64,000 nucleotides of DNA from Zeugodacus cucurbitae (Eukaryota; Arthropoda; Insecta; Diptera; Tephritidae): NCBI RefSeq assembly GCF_028554725.1, contig NC_071670.1, positions 20,278,001 through 20,342,000 of the forward strand, read 5' to 3'. A program made the position numbers and the translations under genes. Position 1 is the first letter of the stretch. Every line of letters begins with the position of its first letter. Shown one piece after another: positions 57,601-64,000 of the stretch. Below the pieces are notes generated by a model, which was given only the letters and a program-made list of their open reading frames with translations, did no database searches and was not told the origin of the DNA.

Positions 57601-60600
57601 TTGCCAATTTCATATAGTTTTCAACGTTTCTCATATGCCATTATTTAACTTTTTTTGATTTCTCCGTTTTATTTTTGCTCCTAAAATAGTTTTTCTTCAT
57701 ATTCAATACCATACCACAAAATACATACTCTTATAATAGATAAAATAGAATTTACATATGAGAAACCAGTACAAATATTTAGCCCCTTAAGTTCGACTTC
57801 GTGGAGGGCAATCGAGCATTATTACTTTAAAATTTTTGAACTTAAATCATATTTACAGCCCTATTCTGTGCACTTTACAAATTCAACAAATTTCTAATTT
57901 GTGAAAATATGAAATTTATCAAGCATTTCGTATTCTGTGACTAAAATAAACTAGTTTTTTTCTTGATAAATTGTTAAAAAGTAAAATGCTCTTGACTGTA
58001 TTGCACGCGATTACAGCTTAGTACATTTTTGCCAATAATGAACAAAGTTTAGACTTCGTAGTCGCCAAGGAACTTTTCTGAAGCTAAACATAACAACCAA
58101 CTAAATCCAAATTGCATTCCAAATATTTTTAACTATATTATAAAGGACATAATATATATATCTACATATTATGTAGATGTATTATATTATGTAGTATTCT
58201 ATGAATTTGCGGGGGATTAAAATACTAGGGGGATCTGGGATGGAAAAGCGAATAGCCTCTGCCATCCGATTATCAATCAACCTCATTTACGCGCGGCACT
58301 CTCTGTTTGGTTAGGGAGAAAACGAGGCTCTGGCGACCGAGTAAAGGCGGTATAACCTTATCATCTATATAGAGTAAATGGGGTTGTAAAACCAAACCAA
58401 ATACTTTGCATCAGTTCTGGGAGGCTTCAGTCGATATCTCGACATTAGAATCGGATAGATAGGCTGATAACCGGTCAATCGTAAACCAAACTTATCAACG
58501 AAGCCACAATGAAGAAGGATCGGTTAAAACAAACACTCATCCAAATAACGACCTTTTGCATGAAAAATAGGGCCACATTCGGAGCATGGAATATTTGCGC
58601 ACTCTCAGAAACTTCACATCTAGCCAAGGATTTATTCTGAAATTTAATAATAATTAATAATATTTTAATTTTTTTTGTTATTTTGTCAAGTGTACAGAAA
58701 GGCTGTTATAGTATAGAGACTTTTGTCGAAATAGCATTTTCATGAAATTCATGTCATTATTGTGTTAATGTGGCATTCTCCAAAACTAGTCAGAAAATTT
58801 TGTGTGTAGTAGAGCAAAAAAAAAAAACAACTTAGAATACCTTTTAAAATTTACAATTTAAGCATACTTATATCTAAGAAATGGTACAATATTTTCAATT
58901 CTATGCTATTGGATATTTCGGTTGACTTCAATATTTTATATAAACGGTCTTAAAATTATCAAAAAATCATAAATTCTATGTATATAAATATTTTCCACAT
59001 ATTTAGAAAAAAAATATATAAACACACTGCATATCAAATCATTTATACTTACACATGATTTCCAATATTTTTTATATATGAATATAAAGAATTGAAGAGG
59101 ATCAAACTTATAAATTATCAAACATAAATTATCTTTTAAAATAATTGGGGTATTTGCAACAATAATTATTACAGTTTTTTCAGTGTTAAGAAATATGATT
59201 TCCAAATAGCAATAATAAAATATGGAAATGTACAATTTATATGCAAATAATGTCGATATTTATTGAGTTCATTTCGTATATTTCCCTTATAATTTTTGTC
59301 CTTTTATTTACTAAGTTATATTGCTTAGTTTCCATGTTAATTTTAGATTATGTTTTAATAATGTTATTTGTCATGGTTTTAAAACTCACACCCTTGCTTA
59401 TATTTTTAATTTTTGTGTGCTAATAAAATTACCTTTTTATTTACAGAGTGGCTGGAGGATAAAAATGAACCACGTAGAAATTTAAACAAAAATTCCATTT
59501 GGAACAACTTTAGTGGTTCCACCCACGCTTATACAACTGGTCGTCGTCACATTGATTCCAATTTAAATAAAATTCGTCCAAAAGGCCCCAGTCAAACATT
59601 GAAGGTATGTAGTGTTTTTATTCTTCAACAAAAACGCTATAATAATTCTGCTGAATCTATATATTTCTATTGTAGCAACCCGGTAAATTAAATATGAAAA
59701 ACTTTCAACTCGTGAGTGAAGCAGTCGCCAAAATGAACTTCGGAGGTGAGTCTTTTTTGCCAACTTCTGATGCTGATAAATGTTCAAAACGTTATACGCA
59801 TTTTAATCATACTCAACCTGATTGTGACGAAGACGATTCAGAGGAGTTAGCTGAATACGAGCAAATTTATGAAAACGAAGGTATGTCCATGGCTCTAAAG
59901 TGCTTATGATAGTGTAAATAATATTTCTTACTTAAGACTGTACTGAGTCGGATAGTTGTGCAAGTTCAACCGAACGTAAGGTACGTCAGCAGAATAGCTC
60001 ATACTACAAGTTAAATAAGAAACCTCCGACCAATAAGAAAACCAAGAAAAAGAAAGTTGCCATACCCGTACAAACGCCGAGAGTTCCACTCTTCGGCTCC
60101 TATGTAAGCCCACCAGAGATTCCTCAACATTATCATCGAGCTGCGTCAGACGCTAGTAAGATAAATCTTTCATACTTATTCAAATGTAAATGCAAATGCA
60201 AATTTTTATTTTAATTTAGAAAAAACGGTCGAACATTGCACGAACGAGCTTGTAAAGAACGATAAATCACCAGATGTAAGGTTATAATAATTTTTAATTG
60301 AATTTATTACTAATTAAATTCGGTTTTATAGTATTCCATGGTTCCTGAAAGTATCAATTTGTTTGGAACAGACAATTTGACAGAATTTAATTTAAATCCG
60401 AAATCTCTTAAGGAGTTCGAAAAGACAGAAAAACGTCGGTTGAAGGAAGACAATGCCAGACTTCGTAAACTGCAAGAAAAGGAGAAAGAACAAGAAAAGA
60501 AACACAAGCGAAAGTTGAAGCAAGCTTCCAAAGGCTTAACAGACAATACTGAATCTCAATTTGGCAAATTACTAATCTCAGACAAAGATGAAATTCCTAC

Positions 60601-60716
60601 ATTTCTTATAAGATGTGTAGAATTTATTGAGAAAGAAGGTCTGGACTCTGAAGGAATCTATAGAGTGCCAGGTAGTCGGGCTCATGTTGACTTACTTTTC
60701 CAAAAATTCGAAGATG
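51459..60716 (+). CDS. RhoGAPp190: RhoGAPp190 (p190 RhoGAP), 5' portion, 15 coding exons
   Basis: It encodes a Rho-family GTPase-activating protein acting at the membrane/cytoskeleton; in flies it restrains Rho signalling, for example in axon stability. The start ATG at 51459 follows an acceptor at 51451 and begins [20 protein letters not shown], the family's N-terminus. Domains in order: GTPase-like (P-loop GQVGVGKS, residues 19-26; TKND; ETSS), FF-repeat region (about 260-570), two pseudoGTPase modules (about 590-960), Pro-rich/Ser-rich linker ([11 protein letters not shown]), polybasic NKKTKKKK (about 1215), and RhoGAP start (about 1353) with arginine finger in GIYRVPGS (Arg about 1388, codon 60662-60664). 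The visible coding sequence is 4216 nt, about 1405 residues. The rest of the GAP domain lies beyond the right edge. Exon phases agree throughout if the exon near 57.3 kb begins at 57306. Confidence 0.92.
51665..52797 (+). CDS. RhoGAPp190: RhoGAPp190 coding exon 2 (rest of GTPase domain, first FF repeats)
   Basis: The acceptor is TTTGTAG ending at 51664; the donor is TTGG/GTAAGA at 52798, phase 2. Blocks such as [16 protein letters not shown]-like [23 protein letters not shown] and DLAFILLAQ match p190 proteins. The C-terminal half has the FF-repeat pattern. Confidence 0.93.
52997..53290 (+). CDS. RhoGAPp190: RhoGAPp190 coding exon 3 (FF region)
   Basis: The acceptor is TTGTGCCAG ending at 52996; the donor is TCCAG/GTAAAG at 53291, phase 2. 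It continues the FF domains ([19 protein letters not shown]). Confidence 0.9.
53585..53958 (+). CDS. RhoGAPp190: RhoGAPp190 coding exon 4 (last FF, start of pseudoGTPase 1)
   Basis: The acceptor is ATTTTCTAG ending at 53584; the donor is GAGTG/GTAAGT at 53959, phase 1. A Cys/His-rich FF4 segment ([18 protein letters not shown]) is followed by [12 protein letters not shown], the first strand of a GTPase-like fold without a working P-loop. Confidence 0.9.
54018..54600 (+). CDS. RhoGAPp190: RhoGAPp190 coding exon 5 (pseudoGTPase modules)
   Basis: The acceptor is GATTTTAG ending at 54017; the donor is TTAAG/GTAATT at 54601, phase 2. It encodes [11 protein letters not shown] (end of module 1) and [15 protein letters not shown] (start of module 2). 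Confidence 0.9.
54829..55007 (+). CDS. RhoGAPp190: RhoGAPp190 coding exon 6
   Basis: The acceptor is GCATTTCCAG ending at 54828; the donor is AAGT/GTAAGT at 55008, phase 1. It forms the end of pseudoGTPase module 2 ([15 protein letters not shown]). Confidence 0.85.
55081..55323 (+). CDS. RhoGAPp190: RhoGAPp190 coding exon 7 (Pro-rich linker)
   Basis: The acceptor is CAATTTAG ending at 55080; the donor is AATG/GTAAGT at 55324, phase 1. It contains [11 protein letters not shown], an SH3-ligand-like segment, and the tyrosine motif ENYEMLP. Confidence 0.88.
56393..56458 (+). CDS. RhoGAPp190: RhoGAPp190 micro-exon 8
   Basis: The acceptor is AAATACAG ending at 56392; the donor is CAAA/GTAAGT at 56459, phase 1. 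The 22 codons are acidic then basic ([18 protein letters not shown]). Confidence 0.8.
57306..57431 (+). CDS. RhoGAPp190: RhoGAPp190 coding exon 9 (start uncertain)
   Basis: The frame reads [18 protein letters not shown] then [20 protein letters not shown] to a donor at 57432, phase 1. The best-looking acceptor (GGTTTCAG, exon at 57314) does not match the phase of exon 8. The weaker upstream AG at 57304-57305 restores frame and adds R-F-Q before IFPPP. An unseen micro-exon would be the alternative. Confidence 0.65.
57507..57551 (+). CDS. RhoGAPp190: RhoGAPp190 micro-exon 10
   Basis: The acceptor is CATTAAGCAG ending at 57506; the donor is GCAG/GTTGAT at 57552, phase 1 on both sides (45 nt, skippable without frame change). 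It encodes [14 protein letters not shown]. Confidence 0.7.
57552..59446 (+). other. RhoGAPp190 intron with RTE 5' relic
   Basis: This AT-rich intron shows no coding signal except the transposon-derived stretch at about 58190-58640. Confidence 0.7.
58190..58640 (+). mobile_element. RTE-type non-LTR 5' end relic (plus strand)
   Basis: This GC-richer island ends in a small frame (ATG 58509 to TGA 58638-58640) reading [20 protein letters not shown]. That resembles the first strand of an APE endonuclease (GxWNxRxL type) in RTE elements. The preceding sequence resembles a 5'UTR. Everything after the first endonuclease strand is gone. Confidence 0.55.
59447..59604 (+). CDS. RhoGAPp190: RhoGAPp190 coding exon 11
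   Basis: The acceptor is TTATTTACAG ending at 59446; the donor is TGAAG/GTATGT at 59605, phase 0. It encodes the basic linker [20 protein letters not shown]. Confidence 0.88.
59676..59880 (+). CDS. RhoGAPp190: RhoGAPp190 coding exon 12
   Basis: The acceptor is CTATTGTAG ending at 59675; the donor is CGAAG/GTATGT at 59881, phase 1. It ends in an acidic stretch ([20 protein letters not shown]). Confidence 0.88.
59937..60155 (+). CDS. RhoGAPp190: RhoGAPp190 coding exon 13 (polybasic region)
   Basis: The acceptor is TTACTTAAG ending at 59936; the donor is GCTA/GTAAGA at 60156, phase 1. The Lys-rich run [15 protein letters not shown] precedes the GAP domain, as in vertebrate p190, where a polybasic region binds acidic phospholipids. 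Confidence 0.88.
60220..60275 (+). CDS. RhoGAPp190: RhoGAPp190 micro-exon 14
   Basis: The acceptor is TTAATTTAG ending at 60219; the donor is CAGAT/GTAAGG at 60276, phase 0. It encodes [18 protein letters not shown]. Confidence 0.8.
60332..60716 (+). CDS. RhoGAPp190: RhoGAPp190 coding exon 15 (start of RhoGAP domain)
   Basis: The acceptor is GTTTTATAG ending at 60331; the donor is GATG/GTATGT at 60717, phase 1. It holds a Lys/Glu coiled-coil (about 60400-60530), then [20 protein letters not shown] and [15 protein letters not shown]. The catalytic arginine is codon 60662-60664. Confidence 0.92.
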
Positions 60717-60994
60717 GTATGTGAAAATGGACAAAACAAGACATTTTGTGTATAACTAATTTATATTTTGTTGTTACATATTTGAATTCCAAATATCTAA
60801 ACTCAATTCAATATTAAGAGTTACTTTCAGATCTAGATTTTGTACTCAGTGAAGTTGAAACTAATTTGCTAATACTATTAAATACCTTAATGAAGTTCCA
60901 ATTTTTATAGTAGAGATATGGAGTAGCGATTGAGTCAACCTGCCTTTCCAGAAAGTGATTTTATAATCTGTATATGTATATTGAAACTTTCAGA

Positions 60995-62150
60995 TTCATT
61001 GTCCCACTCCAAACGCTTAGATTTAATTAGGAGTTTAGTCTGCTACAATATCCAGAACGAAGTTGGATCACTCTAGTTTCGCGAGGCAACTCGAATTCGG
61101 TGTCTGCAACGGTGGGTGTTGATTCTCCAAGTACGCCATTCACGGGTAGGGAGTCAATGAATGGCGTTCAGTGCTTGTTTATAGTTAGTCGCGTCCGAAG
61201 TCCTGTCGGTATAGTCTTTTAAGTCGTCAACGTATTTCAGGAAGGTACTCTTGATGGCTCTGGGAGGCGGCTCGGCTTCCAGCAGGTAATTGCAGGGGTG
61301 ATTTCTTCGAAAGCATCCTTACAGAAACTGCTTGGAAAGCATTTTGCTATGCCCCTTAAGAGGAAGCATGCGGGCCTCATTGTGAAGGTGCTCGACCGGA
61401 GACATCAAGAGGCAATCTGTGGCTGTTTGGAGAGCGGTATTTTGGCAAGTCTGAAGCTTCCCCATCTGCGTCCTACTGCATCCAGGCGACCATATTGGGG
61501 CTGCGTAGTTAAGGACCGGCCGGCTGATTGCCTGGTAAGTTGCCAAAAACGTTTCTTTGTCTTTACCCAAGGTGCTGCCGGCTAGCGACTTGAGGATTTT
61601 GTTGCGGCTCTGTACCTTGGTTACAATCGCGGTCGTGTGTTGAGTGAAGGAGTACAGGCTATCCAATGTGACACCTAAAATTTTGGGATTGATGTCCGTC
61701 GGAATTCTAATGCCATCGACTGAAATGTACAGGTCTAAACTGTACTCCTTCGTCCAGTTAGTGAATAGGGTCGCTATGGATTTGGTAGGGGAGAGTGTTA
61801 GGCCCCTAGCAGTGAAGAAGCGAGAAAGGTCGAGGAGGTAGCCGTTTACTTTCGAACACATGTCATCGATTCCGTTGCCCGACATCAATATCGTACAATC
61901 ATCAGCGTAAGAGGTAACTGAGACTCCTTCTGGTGGTTGAGGGAGTTTCGAAATATAGAAGTTAAATAATAAGGGGAATAGAACACCAACCTGAGGTACC
62001 CCTTGTTTAATTCTTCTTAGCTTGGATGTTTGCCCTCGAAACGTTACGCATGACTGACGACAGCTCAGGTAATTAATGGTCCTCCTCTTCAGCCCTGGAG
62101 GTAGCGGAGATTGTTCGATATCTTCTAGTAGCGTTGTGTGATTGACTGTG
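60995..62150 (-). pseudogene. Reverse transcriptase region of the non-LTR element
   Basis: Minus-strand blocks: TINYLSCRQSCVTFRGQT, RIKQGVPQ, YADDCTI (YADD codons at 61898-61909), LSPTKSIATLFTNWTKEY, PKILGVTLD, then the thumb LATYQAISRPVLNYAAPIWS and the C-terminal SGYCSRLNS. At least one frameshift separates the YADD frame from upstream blocks. Confidence 0.75.
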
Positions 62151-62529
62151 TCAAAAGATTTAGACCATTAGTTATCCAGGCGTTTATGCGCTAAGTGCTG
62201 TGGTGGTACTGTTTACTTTACGGATTCCATGTTGGTGTTGCGCTAGGCTCAGGTGGTGAGTGAAGGTCGGGAGAAACAAGGCTTCAAGTATCTTCACTAC
62301 TGGGGAAAGGAGAGTTATCCGACGATAAGACTCCCCTTGGTTGACTAGTTTCCCTGGTTTCTATAGTGGGACCACTCTTCCGGTCTTCCACGAATCGCGT
62401 ATGTTATGCGATTGCCTTGCGAAATTGACGTTCGCCAAAGTATACGTCCGTAGGAATGGGCAGTGTGTTGAAGGTGCTCTCGGTAAATTCTGTGAAACTG
62501 ACCCAGTTAGCTTTTTTGAAGTTAACGAA

Positions 62530-63197
62530 GGTACGGTTGTCCACCGAAATAAAGTCAGGAGGTTTTTCGATCGAGATGGTTTTCAGGTGCCCATAATTCT
62601 GGTGGGGGCTTCGTCATTCATTATGCAGAATGTCGAATCGTCAATCTGTTCTGCCAGCTCCATCCCTCGGCGATCATTTGACAGCCAAGACAAAGATCGT
62701 GATGCGCGTTAAAGTCGCCGGTGTACCAATCGGTTTTCACCACGAAGCAGCGCATCGATTTTCGGATGATATCCTGTTGGAGAACATGTAACTGGGGCGA
62801 TGTATATATTAAATATTTCGAACTCGACATCGCCTGACCGGATAGCTATGCTCTGACATTCTAGGGTAGTATACCTGCGGTTGATGTCTCCATCGATTAA
62901 ACGATACTGCACTGTGTTGTGCAAGATGAACGCCAAAACCCCACCATTGTCTCGCTCGCGATCCTTACGCATAACGTTGAAACCGGCACAGCTCAGAAGA
63001 TCTGAGCGGCCGTTTAGCTTGGTTTCTTGCACCGTAGCTATCAATACGCCTTTCCGACTCATTAGCTCAACTATCTCCTCGATCTTACTCTGGAGTCCGT
63101 TGCAGCTAAATTGTAGGAGCGTCGTTTGTCTCGTTAGGCCAGTGGTGATCCTGGGTATGAGGGAGTGATGTACAGCTGTTGGTTGTTGCTGCTGCAA
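62530..63197 (-). pseudogene. APE-type endonuclease domain of the non-LTR element
   Basis: Motifs on the minus strand in order: LLQFSCNGLQSK (active-site Asn), ATVQETKL (active-site Glu), RDNGGVLAFI, FNIYIAP, then after a frame change near 62720 WYTGDFNAHHDL (active-site Asp/Asn). All core residues are recognisable, but the frame is broken. Confidence 0.7.
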
Positions 63198-63394
63198 AAC
63201 CCGCAGAGGAAATTGTCGCTTAGGGGTGTTGTTTGGTGACTCCGTTTGAGATTGTTGCGGGAGCAGACTCCTGCTGCATGGGGCAACGAATGGCTCACTC
63301 CACTCACGGGTGGTGCGCAGGCCGGAACACGTCGGTAAGACGTGAAACCAGTCAGTGCAATAATTGCACTAAACTGATGTGACATCCCGACGTA

Positions 63395-63838
63395 TTACGG
63401 TCTGACACACGGACAGACGGTTCGAGGGACCAGGAGTTGCGTTGTGGTCCTCGCACGAGGATTGGAGTGGGATAAAGGTTGGGGATGGGTCTGATAAAAC
63501 TGGGGGTCATGCTGCCTGGAGCTTCGGAGGACCATTAAAGTCCTATCTTGGCCACTCGCAATGGGTGGCGACGCAGTGCGTAAACTGGGTGCTAATTGCA
63601 CTGCCGTAGAGGCGGTTGTCGAGGTTGTGCGTTGGCAGCATGGGGCTACATAACTTGTGGTCCACTCCCTGTGGATCTTAAGACCAGAGCAGCTCTTAAG
63701 ATGGATCCTTCCATTACATGTGTTACACCTAACCGAGGTAGAATTTGGATGGAGCCTTTTGGCACATACGCAGCAGGAATATTCTCTTGGACCCGGGTTT
63801 GACTCAACGTAAGCGCGGATCAAAAGGATAGAGAGCAA
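63395..63838 (-). pseudogene. Non-LTR element first reading frame: 2A-like peptide plus PHD-like zinc cluster
   Basis: The frame is open upstream from about 63960 (no ATG seen). It reads AAGLLSILLIRAYVESNPGP, then CCVCAKRLHPNST and VRCNTCNGRIHLKSC, a C-x2-C...C-x2-C-x4-H-x3-C arrangement like PHD fingers at the start of some CR1/L2 ORFs. Pro/Thr/Ser-rich sequence follows. The frame is lost near 63395. Confidence 0.6.
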
Positions 63839-64000
63839 TCCTGCTGCAAGGTGTTGCTCAATTGATGACAGTCTTAGACTAGAACTTACAGATCCAGACA
63901 GGTTTGGGTCGTCGAAATAACAGCCCTTGGTCGGATCCGAAAATCCGAGTCAATCCAGGTGTAACGTAGAAACGGCTACTGTGAGCTCTACAGCAACAAG

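Larger units (their letters stand above)
60995..64000 (-). mobile_element. Degenerate jockey/CR1-superfamily non-LTR retrotransposon
   Basis: It fills the RhoGAPp190 intron to the window edge on the opposite strand and is GC-richer than its surroundings. Read on the minus strand the order is: leader, 2A-like peptide, PHD-like Cys cluster (63838-63395), APE-type endonuclease (about 63197-62530, frameshifted) and reverse transcriptase (about 62150-61000). It ends in LRSGYCSRLNS-type C-terminal sequence, where it breaks off without a poly-A or 3'UTR. Several frameshifts and an RT deletion near 62160-62200 show it is inactive. The exact clade (CR1/L2 versus jockey) needs a tree. Confidence 0.8.

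Noticed and set aside
1..64000. CRISPR array, tRNA, rRNA or bacterial-type operon features
   Set aside because: None seen; the direct repeats here are dispersed transposons and microsatellites, and the gene structure is spliceosomal.

Overview
This window is eukaryotic, intron-rich and AT-rich, and comes from a higher fly. The transposon set (INE-1/HINE-like repeats, jockey/CR1-like and RTE-like retroposons, pogo-, piggyBac- and Tc1/mariner-type relics) and the abundant CATA/TACA microsatellites suggest a tephritid fruit fly such as Bactrocera, Zeugodacus, Ceratitis or Rhagoletis. The species level is an inference. Three protein-coding genes are supported.

(1) 1-37764, plus strand: the 3' part of Smrter (Smr), the fly NCoR/SMRT nuclear-receptor corepressor. 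Seven coding exons are joined by phase-consistent splice sites (5760 nt, 1919 residues plus stop). They end in the C-terminal signature AQYEALSDED, shared in form with vertebrate NCoR1/SMRT. One intron is about 30.5 kb (1145-31609). The exons carry three CoRNR-type receptor-interaction motifs, a CtBP-type motif, a cysteine-rich module and low-complexity Q/H/P/G tracts.

(2) 10874-8726, minus strand: a complete two-exon BTB/C2H2 zinc-finger gene (682 residues) nested antisense inside the large Smr intron.

(3) 51459 to beyond the right edge, plus strand: the first 15 coding exons of RhoGAPp190, the p190 RhoGAP. In order they encode an N-terminal GTPase-like domain, FF repeats, two pseudoGTPase modules, linker micro-exons, a polybasic stretch and the start of the RhoGAP domain with its arginine finger. 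The domain is interrupted by an intron at 60717, and the remaining exons lie outside the window.

The rest is non-coding and dominated by transposon debris. Five HINE-like repeats (about 2.5, 13.8, 20.9, 27.1 and 42.6 kb) all lie in the same orientation; the first sits inside a pogo-like MITE with a TA target-site duplication. A 491-bp piggyBac-type MITE with TTAA duplications directly abuts a Tc1/mariner relic at 6.84-7.32 kb. The Smr-RhoGAPp190 intergenic region (38-51.4 kb) holds one jockey/CR1-like fragment and three minus-strand RTE-like 3' fragments. The last RhoGAPp190 intron in view is filled from about 61.0 kb to the edge by a degenerate minus-strand non-LTR retrotransposon. Its first reading frame starts with a 2A-like peptide followed by a PHD-like cysteine cluster, then an APE endonuclease and a reverse transcriptase.

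Smr (transcriptional corepression) and RhoGAPp190 (cytoskeletal Rho signalling) are neighbours, not an operon or pathway. Both orthologues are X-linked (Muller element A) in Drosophila melanogaster, which fits their linkage here.
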